From NCBI RefSeq assembly GCF_001428745.1, contig NZ_LMIO01000003.1:558001-622000 (forward strand): a stretch of DNA of 64,000 bases, read 5' to 3'. Every line of letters starts with the position of its first letter. Position 1 is the first letter of the stretch. Below, one piece after another: positions 1 through 7,733 of the stretch. Below the pieces are notes generated by a model, which ran no database searches, had not been told where the DNA came from, and saw nothing but the letters and a program-made list of their open reading frames with translations. Position numbers and translations under genes: made by a program. This stretch comes from Leifsonia sp. Root227. Lineage in GTDB: Bacteria > Actinomycetota > Actinomycetes > Actinomycetales > Microbacteriaceae.

Positions 1-67
1 AGCAGGCGACGTCCAGCCCCACGCGCGCGTAGGCTCAGGGCGAACACCCGTCTCGGCGAGGAGGATC

Positions 68-652
68 ATGGCGTTCGACTGGTCGGAGTTCTACACGGCA
101 CAGGGCGGCAGGGGAGTACGCGGCACTTTCCTCAGCGGCCTCGACGCCTGGCAGGGGGATGCGCCAGGCGACGCGATCGACCTCGGTTGCGGCGACGGCA
201 TCGAGACCAGATACCTGGCGGAGCATGGCTGGCGCGTGCTGGCGGTGGATGCGGACCCCGGCGTCGAGGAGCGGGTCGCCGCCGAGCTCGGGCCGGACCT
301 CGCCGACCTGGTCGACGTGCGCCAGGCAGGGTTCGAGACGCTCGGCGGGTTGCCGGCGAGCGACTTCGTCTACGCCGGGTTCGCCCTGCCGTTCTGCGAC
401 GCCGCCCATTTCCCGTACCTGTGGGCCGACATCCGGGATGCGCTGCGCCCCGGTGCGGTGTTCGCGGGCGAGTTCTTCGGTCCGCACGACGAGTGGTTCG
501 GCCGCCCCCGGATGAACTTCCACGACCGCGCCGGCGTCGAGGGGATGCTCACCGGCCTCGACGTCCTGCAACTCGCAGAGGAGGACCGCCGCGGCATGTC
601 CTTCGAGGGCCCCAAGCACTGGCACGTCTTCCACGTCGTCGCCCGGGCCTGA
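68..652 (+). CDS. Class I SAM-dependent methyltransferase
   Basis: A 194-residue soluble protein with a Rossmann-type methyltransferase fold. Motif I (DLGCGDG) is at residues 38-44, and the acidic residue that would hold the SAM ribose ends strand 2 at about D61. This is the layout of the small class I methyltransferases related to the TPMT family, which act on thiols, halides or small molecules; the substrate cannot be read from sequence. The ATG is well placed behind a GAGGAGG-type Shine-Dalgarno (about 57-64). The gene stands alone and converges on the CoA-binding protein gene 31 bases downstream. The family call is firm; the function is open. Confidence 0.85.
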   Translation: MAFDWSEFYTAQGGRGVRGTFLSGLDAWQGDAPGDAIDLGCGDGIETRYLAEHGWRVLAVDADPGVEERVAAELGPDLADLVDVRQAGFETLGGLPASDFVYAGFALPFCDAAHFPYLWADIRDALRPGAVFAGEFFGPHDEWFGRPRMNFHDRAGVEGMLTGLDVLQLAEEDRRGMSFEGPKHWHVFHVVARA

Positions 653-683
653 CCCGTCGGGGCGGGAGGGGGTCAGAGGATTG

Positions 684-1304
684 TCAGCGGAGGGTTTTGC
701 GGGCGGTGATCTGGCCGGTGTCGAAGCCGAGGAGGTGGAGGCCGCCGTGGAAGCGGGCGTGCTCGATCTTGATGCAGCGGTCCATCACCACGGTGAGGCC
801 CTTGGACTCGCCGTACTCGGCCGCTTCCTGGTTCCAGATGCCCAGCTGCACCCAGACGGTGGGCGAGCCGACGGCGACGACCTCGTCGATGACCGCTGGC
901 AGGTCGCTCGGCTTGCGGAACACATCCACGATGTCCGGCACCTCGGGCAGCGACGCGAGGTCGGGGTATGCCTTCTCGCCGAGGATGGTGTCGGCGTTCG
1001 GGTTCACGAAGTACACGCGGTAGTCGGTCGACTGCTGCAGATAGGTTCCGACGAAGTAGCTCGACCGCGCAGGGTTGGGGGAGGCACCGACGATAGCGAC
1101 CGACTTCGCCGCGCGCAGGATGCGCAGACGCTCCTTGGCGTCAGGGCCCTCCCAGGTGCGCTGCGACTTGAGCAGCTTCGCCAGCGGCGAGCCGGACGGA
1201 ACGGCGCAGCTCAGCCCGTTGACCAGCTGCACCTGCTCCGTCCCGGGGGACGCGGCAGCGGCGGCGGCACCAGTGGATGCGGTGGATGCGTCTGCGATCG
1301 TCAT
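684..1304 (-). CDS. CoA-binding protein, YccU type
   Basis: A 206-residue protein. Residues 1-25 are an Ala/Thr-rich low-complexity leader. Then comes a CoA-binding Rossmann domain with the nucleotide loop VGASPNPARSS near residues 72-82, as in YccU and the N-terminus of succinyl-CoA synthetase alpha. The rest of that synthetase is absent, so this is a stand-alone binder with no assigned reaction. Its ATG overlaps the metY stop in an ATGA, so the two genes are co-transcribed and probably translationally coupled. This metY-yccU pairing suggests a link to sulfur or acyl-CoA metabolism, which is inference. Confidence 0.88.
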   Translation of the reverse strand: MTIADASTASTGAAAAAASPGTEQVQLVNGLSCAVPSGSPLAKLLKSQRTWEGPDAKERLRILRAAKSVAIVGASPNPARSSYFVGTYLQQSTDYRVYFVNPNADTILGEKAYPDLASLPEVPDIVDVFRKPSDLPAVIDEVVAVGSPTVWVQLGIWNQEAAEYGESKGLTVVMDRCIKIEHARFHGGLHLLGFDTGQITARKTLR

Positions 1305-2599
1305 GCGTTCGTCTCCTTCACGGCGATGGTGAGGGCCTGATCCAGATCGTAGATGATGTCGTCCACGTCTTCGATGCCGACGCTGATGCGCACGACGCCC
1401 GGCAGGACGCCGGCATCGATGAGCTGCTGTTCGGTGAGCTGCGCGTGCGTGGTCGACGCCGGGTGGATCACGAGCGTCTTCGCGTCACCGATGTTGGCGA
1501 GGTGGCTTGCCAGGTTGACCGACTCGATGAACTTCTGGCCGACAGCGCGTCCGCCCTTCACGACGAAGCTGAACACGCTGCCGGCGCCCTTCGGCAGGTA
1601 CTTCTGAGCGCGGTCGTGGTGCGGGTGGGCGGGGAGGCCGGCCCAGAACACGGACTCGACGCGCGGGTGGGCATCCAGCCATTCGGCCACGGCGCGCGCG
1701 TTGTCGACGTGCGCCTGGATGCGGTACGGCAGGGTTTCGACGCCCTGTGCGAGCAGGAACGCGGAGTGCGGGGCGAGCGACGGGCCGATGTCGCGCAGCT
1801 GCTCGGCACGGAGCCTGGTGAGGAAGGCGTACTCGGCGAAGTTGCCCGACCACTCCAGCCCGCCGTACGACGGTACCGGCTGCCCGAACAGCGGGAACTT
1901 GTCGCTGTGCCAGTCGAACCGGCCGCTCTCCACGACCACGCCGCCGAGCGTCGTGCCGTGTCCGCCGAGGAACTTGGTGGCCGAGTGGATGACGATGTCT
2001 GCGCCCCACTCGATCGGCCGGTTGAGGTACGGCGTCGCGATGGTCGAGTCGATGACGAGTGGGATGCCCGCGGCGTGCGCCACCTCGGCGAGGCCCTCGA
2101 TGTCGGCGATCTCGCCGGACGGGTTCGCGATGGTCTCCGCGAACAGCAGCTTGGTCTTGTCGGTGATCGCCGCGGCGTAGTCGGCAGGGTCTGCGCTCTG
2201 GACGAACGTGGTCTCGACGCCGAAGCGGCGCAGCGTGACGTCGAGCTGGGTGATCGACCCTCCGTAGAGGTTGGCGGAGGCGACGATGTGATCGCCGGCG
2301 CCTGCGAGGGATGCGAAGGTGATGTACTGCGCGCTCAGCCCGCTGGCCGTCGCGACGGCTCCGAGACCGCCCTCCAGGCTGGCGACGCGCTCCTCGAACG
2401 ACGCGACGGTCGGGTTGGCGAGGCGCGAGTAGATGTTGCCGTACTTCTGCAGGGCGAAGCGGGCGGCCGCATCCGCGGTGTCGTCGAAGACGAACGCACT
2501 GGTCTGGTAGATCGGGAGGGCGCGGGCGCCTGTCACCGGATCGGGGATGTTGCCCGCGTGAATCGCACGCGTGCGGAAGCCGTATTCGCGATCTGCCAT
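1301..2599 (-). CDS. metY: O-acetylhomoserine aminocarboxypropyltransferase
   Basis: A 432-residue PLP enzyme of the Cys/Met metabolism family. It should condense O-acetylhomoserine with sulfide to homocysteine, the direct sulfhydrylation route to methionine. The Schiff-base lysine is K209 in SATKFLGGHG, and the pyridine-N aspartate is D184 in IDST. The active-site segment YGNIYSRLANPT lies near residues 53-64. Length and motifs are full, so the enzyme should be active. It is first in an operon with the overlapping CoA-binding gene. Its 5' region is shared with the divergent guanidine exporter; I saw no SAM riboswitch there. Cystathionine gamma-synthase-like alternatives are less likely given the length. 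Confidence 0.93.
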   Translation of the reverse strand: MADREYGFRTRAIHAGNIPDPVTGARALPIYQTSAFVFDDTADAAARFALQKYGNIYSRLANPTVASFEERVASLEGGLGAVATASGLSAQYITFASLAGAGDHIVASANLYGGSITQLDVTLRRFGVETTFVQSADPADYAAAITDKTKLLFAETIANPSGEIADIEGLAEVAHAAGIPLVIDSTIATPYLNRPIEWGADIVIHSATKFLGGHGTTLGGVVVESGRFDWHSDKFPLFGQPVPSYGGLEWSGNFAEYAFLTRLRAEQLRDIGPSLAPHSAFLLAQGVETLPYRIQAHVDNARAVAEWLDAHPRVESVFWAGLPAHPHHDRAQKYLPKGAGSVFSFVVKGGRAVGQKFIESVNLASHLANIGDAKTLVIHPASTTHAQLTEQQLIDAGVLPGVVRISVGIEDVDDIIYDLDQALTIAVKETNA

Positions 2600-2680
2600 G
2601 CAGCCAAGCTACCGGAGCGGGAGAGGGGTGCGCGGGGCGGCGGCGTAACAGACCGCAACGGGCCGCGGAATGCCCTTGTG

Positions 2681-2692
2681 ATACACTTGTAT
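2681..2692. promoter_or_regulatory. Inverted repeat ATACA-CT-TGTAT between metY and gdx
   Basis: A perfect 5-bp inverted repeat with a 2-base centre lies between the divergent metY and guanidine exporter genes. It could be an operator for either gene. No regulator gene is adjacent, so the binding protein is unknown. Confidence 0.4.
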
Positions 2693-2694
2693 TA

Positions 2695-2754
2695 GATCGC
2701 GTGATTCGCGATCCCGGACGACGGATCAGTACCCGGAGCGCGACAAGACTGGCC
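2695..2754 (+). promoter_or_regulatory. Guanidine-III (ykkC-III) riboswitch
   Basis: The core matches the guanidine-III class as I remember it. CCGGACGA (2714-2721) is followed by a helix strand and GTACCCGG (2729-2736). The segment GACAAGAC (2742-2749) and the return helix strand come next. CCGG 2714-2717 can pair with CCGG 2733-2736 to form the pseudoknot; TCAGT 2726-2730 pairs with ACTGG 2748-2752. It ends 13 bases before the start of an SMR guanidine exporter, the classic target, so it probably controls ribosome access when guanidinium binds. A perfect 7-bp hairpin, GATCGCG/CGCGATC (2695-2701 with 2707-2713), sits directly upstream and is not part of the core. Confidence 0.9.
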
Positions 2755-2767
2755 ACGGGAGTGAATC

Positions 2768-3088
2768 ATGTCGTGGATCGTGTTGATCGTGTCCGGCGTC
2801 CTCGAAGCCGTCTGGGCCACAGCGCTCGGGCTCTCCGCCGGTTTCACCAAGCTCTGGCCGTCGGTGATCTTCGGGGTGGCGCTGATCGCATCCATGGGGG
2901 GACTGGCCTTCGCCATGCGCGACATCTCCACCGGGACGGCATATGCGGTCTGGGTCGGGATCGGCGCGGCCCTCACTGTGCTCTACGCGATGCTGTTCGG
3001 CGGAGAGGGCTTCTCGCTCGTGCGCGTGCTCCTCATCCTCGGCCTCGTCGCCTGCATCATCGGCCTCAAGCTGACCTCCTCGCACTAG
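2768..3088 (+). CDS. gdx: Guanidinium exporter of the SMR family (Gdx/SugE)
   Basis: A 106-residue, four-helix small multidrug resistance protein of the Gdx subtype. It has the essential E13 in the first helix (SGVLEAVWA), the GLAFAMRDISTGTAYAVW stretch of helices 2-3, and a typical length. Dual-topology dimers of this family export guanidinium in exchange for protons. The assignment to Gdx rather than EmrE rests on the E13 context and on the guanidine-III riboswitch immediately upstream. It is monocistronic, with a YeiH-type gene converging from the other strand. Confidence 0.95.
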   Translation: MSWIVLIVSGVLEAVWATALGLSAGFTKLWPSVIFGVALIASMGGLAFAMRDISTGTAYAVWVGIGAALTVLYAMLFGGEGFSLVRVLLILGLVACIIGLKLTSSH

Positions 3089-3129
3089 AAGCCATCGGGG
3101 CGCGGCAGGGCGGGGCGGGTGCCGGGCGG

Positions 3130-4146
3130 TCAGGACAGGTGAACCGCGGCGAGGGCGAGGCCCGCGATGATGACCCAGGAGAGCAGCCCGACCGCGAGCG
3201 CCCGCCAGCCGGTGCCGAGGAGGGTGCGGAGGCGAACGGCGGTGCCGAGGCCGAACAGCGCCATCGCGAGCAGCACGGTCTGGAGGGTGTCCGCCCCGGA
3301 CAGGACCGCATCCGGCAGCGGGATGAACGACGCCACCAGCACCGCGGCGATGAACCCGGCGACGAACAGCGGCACGATCGGTGGGCGCTTGGCAGCAGGG
3401 TCGCCCTCGACGTGACGGCGCCGCTCGACGACAGAGGCCACGGCGACCATCGGGGCGAGCATCAGCACGCGCGTCAGCTTCACCACGACGGCGACCGCCA
3501 GGGCGGCCGGACCGGCGAGCTGGGCGGTCGCGACGACCTGCCCGACGTCGTGCACGCCGGCGCCGACCCAGTGCCCGAACTGCAGCGAGCTCAGGCCAAG
3601 TGGATGCCACAGCACGGGCAGCACGAAGATCGCGAGCGTTCCGCACAGGGTCACCAGCGCGACCGGCGTCGCCGTCTCCTCGTCCTTCGACTTGACGACG
3701 CCGCTCATCGCGCCGATCGCAGAAGCGCCGCAGATCGAGAACCCCGTCGCGATCAGCAGCGGCTGGTGACCAGGCAGCCGGAACAGCCGCCCCAGCCACA
3801 TCGTTCCGACGAAGGTGACGAGCACGATGCCGACCGTGGTCAGGATGGTCAGCCAGCCCAGGTCGGCGATGTCGCCGAGGCTCAGTTTGAGGCCGAGCAG
3901 CACGACGCCGAGGCGCATGAACCGCTTGGCGGACACCGACAGCCCCGGCGCCAGCGCGCCCGTCACGGCGGGCCGCGCGAACGGCAGTTGACCGACGACG
4001 ATCCCGAGCACGACCGCGGCGGTCAGCAGCGGCACGGCGGGCACCAGCCAGTGGATGCCCCAGGCGACGAGCGCCGCAAGTGCGGCGGCCGCCACTCCGG
4101 GAATCCACCGAGGTGGGGTGCGGGTGGCGGCCGTCGGACTCTGCAT
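3130..4146 (-). CDS. YeiH family membrane protein (UPF0324), putative anion transporter
   Basis: A 338-residue polytopic protein with about ten hydrophobic segments. Recognisable family blocks are the SVSAKRFMRLGVVLLGLKLS region, the CGASAIGAMSGVVKSKDEE segment in the middle, and HPLGLSSLQFGHWVGAGVHD after it. Members are called putative sulfate or sulfonate exporters, but the substrate is poorly established. The annotated ATG has an AGGAGG only one base upstream, too close for normal use, so translation may begin at an internal GTG some residues in (for example in the PGVAA segment). Monocistronic, back to back with the guanidine exporter. Confidence 0.85.
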   Translation of the reverse strand: MQSPTAATRTPPRWIPGVAAAALAALVAWGIHWLVPAVPLLTAAVVLGIVVGQLPFARPAVTGALAPGLSVSAKRFMRLGVVLLGLKLSLGDIADLGWLTILTTVGIVLVTFVGTMWLGRLFRLPGHQPLLIATGFSICGASAIGAMSGVVKSKDEETATPVALVTLCGTLAIFVLPVLWHPLGLSSLQFGHWVGAGVHDVGQVVATAQLAGPAALAVAVVVKLTRVLMLAPMVAVASVVERRRHVEGDPAAKRPPIVPLFVAGFIAAVLVASFIPLPDAVLSGADTLQTVLLAMALFGLGTAVRLRTLLGTGWRALAVGLLSWVIIAGLALAAVHLS

Positions 4147-4171
4147 TCCTCCTATTGTGGCCGAACTCGGG

Positions 4172-5953
4172 CTACGGCTTCGTCCGCCCTGCCGAGATCG
4201 CGGCGTTCAGCTTCGCCGGGTCGAGCGTGATCTGCTTCACGTCCTTCGGCGTCTGCGCCGCCGCAGAGCCGAGGTCGGCGCTGGAACCGTACAGTCCAGG
4301 CGCGCAGTAGGTGATCTGGTGCTCGATGTCGAGGCTCAGGACGCTCTTTCCGCCGACCGCCCAGTATGTGGAGACGCCCTGGATGGTCGAGTCGGTGACC
4401 TCGCCGTACGGGATGCACTCGGGAACCGCGAGCAGCAGCGGCGCTCCGCTGACACCGGCGATGGCGGAGATCGACAGCGCGTCGGGGAAGCCGAGCGCGC
4501 TCGCGACGAACGCGGTGTCCGCGAACGGGAAGATCTCCTTGTTCACGGCCTGGGCCGTTCCGAACCTGTCGCCTCCTGCGAGGCGGAGGACGGTCGGGAC
4601 GCCGAGCTTCTCGAGGTCGCGCTGGATGCCGGTCGACACCGTGTTCACACCGCCGGCGATGTAGATGCGCTCCGGTGCGAGCGTCGTGATGAGCTGCTTG
4701 GTCGCCGCATCGAGCGATCCCGACCAGCCGTTCACCAGCACGAGCGGGCTGTTCTGGTATCCGGCGGCCGAACCGGCCACGAGCGCGTCAGGGAACGCGT
4801 TGCCTGTCGCGATGAAGACGCTGGTCACGCGACCAGCGGGGAAGGCCGCGGTCGCGACCGCTCGTGAGGTGGCGAAGCGATCGTCTCCGGAGACCCTGGT
4901 GACGCTGGGCGCGAGCTTCTGGAGCTGCGCGAACGCGGAGGCTCCGACCGCGGCGAGTCCGCCGACGACCACGATCTTCGGCGGTGCCAGGGTCTTGATG
5001 GCGTTGATGACGCTGGCCGGCACGAAGTCCTGCCTGGTCATCAGCAGTGGGCCGCCCGCGCGGGCGGCCGCGGCGCTCGCTCCGAGCGCGTCGGGGAAGT
5101 TCACGCCGTTCGCGACGTACACGACCTTCGCCTGGCCGGGGCCGTACGAGCCGAGAGCGACCTGCACCGAGGTGTCGAAGCGGTCTGCGCCGGCGATGCG
5201 TCCGCCGTACCAGGACCAGCTGCCGACGCTGCCGTCGATGCCGGTGATCTGCTGGCCGGCGGCGACCGTGATCGGCTTGGAGTCCCAGAGCGTGTCGGAG
5301 TCGTCGTAGTAGCTGGTCGCGTATGCGGGGGTGGCGGCGGTCGAGTCGGCGAAGCGCACGACGTATTCCCCTGCTGCGAGCCCGCCGAGCGTGTATGCGC
5401 CGCTCGGCGTGATCGTCGGCGCAACCTCGTTGAACTGCTCGAAGAGCCCGGTCGTCGGGTTGAGGCGATAGGCGCGGAACCCGTTCGCCAGGCCCGTCGT
5501 GCCCGCGACCGTTCCGCTGATCGAGCCGGCGACGGGCTGTGTCGCGGTGAGTCCGGAGACGTTGGCGTTCGTCACGGTGACGACCTGCGCATCGTCCTCG
5601 AACGTGCCGCCGACCCAGGTTCCTGCGTTCTTTCCGTCCTGCGTCGCCCGGAACTGGACGCGATAGCGGCCGGGCGTCACACCGGACACGCTCCACGTTC
5701 CGTTCGTGGCGTTCGCCAGCAGTGACTGACGCGGAGTGCTGCCGGTCAAGGGCAGGAGGAGAACGGACGACGATTCCGCCGTGGTCGTTCCCCCGCCCGC
5801 GACGTCGTAGTTCACCGTCCCGCTGACGGTGTAGCCGGAGGCCGCCGTCGCGGCGGTCGGGACGAGGGCGAGTCCGGCGACGGTGAGCGCTGCCGCCACA
5901 CCGCCGACGAAGAGGGTTCTGAGTGCGCGCCTGGGGCGCTGGTTTCGGGTCAC
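4172..5953 (-). CDS. Secreted protein with three cell-wall-binding CWB2 repeats
   Basis: A 593-residue exported protein. Residues 1-38 are a signal peptide (RPRR charged start, hydrophobic core, TAATA cleavage region). Residues about 40-130 and 135-245 resemble carboxypeptidase-regulatory or prealbumin-like beta domains. From about residue 250 there are three consecutive cell-wall-binding type 2 repeats, each opening with an R-[IL]-[AS]-G-x-[DG]-R-F-x-T motif (IAGADRFDTS, VSGDDRFATS, LAGGDRFGTA) and containing FPDAL. CWB2 modules tether proteins non-covalently to wall polymers. The likely role is a surface adhesin or scaffold. The start is GTG: a TACGCT hexamer at 5960-5965 lies six bases upstream, with no Shine-Dalgarno, suggesting a leaderless mRNA. 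Confidence 0.9.
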   Translation of the reverse strand: MTRNQRPRRALRTLFVGGVAAALTVAGLALVPTAATAASGYTVSGTVNYDVAGGGTTTAESSSVLLLPLTGSTPRQSLLANATNGTWSVSGVTPGRYRVQFRATQDGKNAGTWVGGTFEDDAQVVTVTNANVSGLTATQPVAGSISGTVAGTTGLANGFRAYRLNPTTGLFEQFNEVAPTITPSGAYTLGGLAAGEYVVRFADSTAATPAYATSYYDDSDTLWDSKPITVAAGQQITGIDGSVGSWSWYGGRIAGADRFDTSVQVALGSYGPGQAKVVYVANGVNFPDALGASAAAARAGGPLLMTRQDFVPASVINAIKTLAPPKIVVVGGLAAVGASAFAQLQKLAPSVTRVSGDDRFATSRAVATAAFPAGRVTSVFIATGNAFPDALVAGSAAGYQNSPLVLVNGWSGSLDAATKQLITTLAPERIYIAGGVNTVSTGIQRDLEKLGVPTVLRLAGGDRFGTAQAVNKEIFPFADTAFVASALGFPDALSISAIAGVSGAPLLLAVPECIPYGEVTDSTIQGVSTYWAVGGKSVLSLDIEHQITYCAPGLYGSSADLGSAAAQTPKDVKQITLDPAKLNAAISAGRTKP

Positions 5954-6064
5954 GGGCAGAGCGTACTGTCCGGTCGGTCAGTTCGCCTATGTCCCATTAG
6001 GGGTGTCTTGCGCGCGCCCCGTCAGGCGCACCCTGTCACAGCGCCGCCCGTCACGCGCGCCACG

Positions 6065-7654
6065 TCACAGCGCCGCGAGCAGCGCCGTCCCGTCCGGCAC
6101 GCCGAGACCCGTGCACGCGTCCCATCCCGCCGTCGCCGCGAACGCGCCGTTGTCACCACTCGTGATGTCCCTGAATCCCGCGGCGACCTGCCCCTTCGTC
6201 ACCGAGTCGTACAGCGCAGGCTGCGCGAGCCCCAGGGGTTTTCCCGTCGACTGCACGATGCGCGCCACCAGGGCAGCCCAGAGCGGCGCGACAGCGCTCG
6301 TGCCCCCGATCACCAGCTCCTTTCCGTCGACGAGCACGCGGTAGCCGGTCTGCGGGTCGGCGACCGCCGAGACGTCCGGCACGCCGCGGCCGCTCGGGCC
6401 GTTGGCGCTGCCACCCGCATCCACGCCGCCTGCGCCGAGCGGGACGCCGACGTTCTTCTGCCAGGTCGGCTGCGCGAAGGCCGCACTCACGCCGCCGCCG
6501 GTCGCTCCACCGCCCGTGCCGTTGTTCCACACCGTCTCCGACTGCACGACCCCGGTGGATGCGTCCGCGCTGAGCCGTGTGCCCCCGCAGGCCAGGGCGT
6601 GCGGAGACGACGCGGGGAAATCGACGTGCGCCTTGCCGTCCGTCACCCTGTCGCTGCTGCCATCGTCACCCGCGGCGGCCGTGACCGTCACGCCGAGCGC
6701 TGCGGCGTCGACGAGCGCCTGGTCGAATGCGGTGCGCGCCTGCGCCGTCCAGGCGTCCTCCGACTGGCCCCAGCTGATGCTGATCGCCGCGGGGGTCGGG
6801 TCGGCGTGGGCGGCGGTGGTGACCGCATCCACGAAGCCGGCGTCGGTGTTGGGCGCGAAGTACACGACGATGTGCGCGGCGGGCGCGAGTGCGCCCGCCA
6901 CCTCGATGTCGAGCATCACCTCGCCGTCAGCCCCGTTGGGGTCCGCCCCCGGCTGGTTGGCCGCACCGTCGACACCGACCGCCGTGACGGTCGGACCGGT
7001 GATCCCGAGCCCGCTGAAGTAGGTGTCGAGGTCGCTCTGCTCGTAGCCTCCGCCGAGCTCGATGATCGCGATGGTCTGCCCGCTGCCGTCCGTGCCGGCC
7101 GGGAAGCGGTAGATCGCGCCGAGCTCCAGCGGCGTGTAGCTGGTGCTCACCGCCCTCGGGCGCGCCACCCGGAACAGTGCACGGGCCTGCGGCCGGTCGT
7201 CGAGTCCGAGCACAGCGGTCACCACGCCGTCGAGCGCCGCGGGGATGCTCAGCCCACCCGTGCGACTGCGGTGCGTGAACTCGCGGTCGGCAGCATCCCG
7301 TGCCGTCGCCTGGTCGAGGTCGGTGCCGAACACCCTGCCCACCAGCGCGGATGGTCCGGAGACGCGCACCCTGCGCTCCGCGGCGTTCGCGTCGAGCACG
7401 GTGAGGCCGAGCCCCTTCAGCGTCGACGTGACCAGGTCCACGTCGGCAGTGGATGCGCCGTACGTCTTCGCGAAGTCTGCGCGGCTGACCGGTGTGGTCA
7501 GGGCGTCGTCCGGCAGCTCGGTCTGCCGCCGCAGCACGAGCGTCGCCTCGACCGTTGCTGCAGGGTCGATGGCGGCGTGGGCGGTGACGCCGGGGGCCTC
7601 CGGCCGTTCGCTGCCGGGGAGGGGGACGAGGTCGATCGGCTGGTTGGCATCCAT
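6065..7654 (-). CDS. S53 family serine protease (sedolisin/kumamolisin-like)
   Basis: An acid-type serine-carboxyl peptidase with pro-domain (about residues 1-165) and catalytic domain. Numbered from an upstream GTG at 7660, the catalytic pair is E247 and D251 (spaced by four as in kumamolisin), the oxyanion aspartate is in AAAGDD (332-333), and the nucleophile is S455 in GGTSAVAP. The C-terminal calcium site is present (RDITSGDNG and GWDACTGLG). No signal peptide is visible at either start, which is odd for a secreted family. I prefer the ATG at 7654 because a TAGACC hexamer lies six bases before it. Flanked by surface and glycosylation genes, which suggests an extracytoplasmic role, by inference. 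Confidence 0.92.
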   Translation of the reverse strand: MDANQPIDLVPLPGSERPEAPGVTAHAAIDPAATVEATLVLRRQTELPDDALTTPVSRADFAKTYGASTADVDLVTSTLKGLGLTVLDANAAERRVRVSGPSALVGRVFGTDLDQATARDAADREFTHRSRTGGLSIPAALDGVVTAVLGLDDRPQARALFRVARPRAVSTSYTPLELGAIYRFPAGTDGSGQTIAIIELGGGYEQSDLDTYFSGLGITGPTVTAVGVDGAANQPGADPNGADGEVMLDIEVAGALAPAAHIVVYFAPNTDAGFVDAVTTAAHADPTPAAISISWGQSEDAWTAQARTAFDQALVDAAALGVTVTAAAGDDGSSDRVTDGKAHVDFPASSPHALACGGTRLSADASTGVVQSETVWNNGTGGGATGGGVSAAFAQPTWQKNVGVPLGAGGVDAGGSANGPSGRGVPDVSAVADPQTGYRVLVDGKELVIGGTSAVAPLWAALVARIVQSTGKPLGLAQPALYDSVTKGQVAAGFRDITSGDNGAFAATAGWDACTGLGVPDGTALLAAL

Positions 7655-7733
7655 ACCCACGGTCTACCACCGGCCACCGACCGCGGACAGGCCCGCGATC
7701 CTGAGAACTCAGAGAGGCCGGTCAGCGGTCAGG

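Noticed and set aside
2600-2680. SAM riboswitch upstream of metY
   Set aside because: The characteristic conserved blocks of the SAM classes I know are absent from the 5' region.
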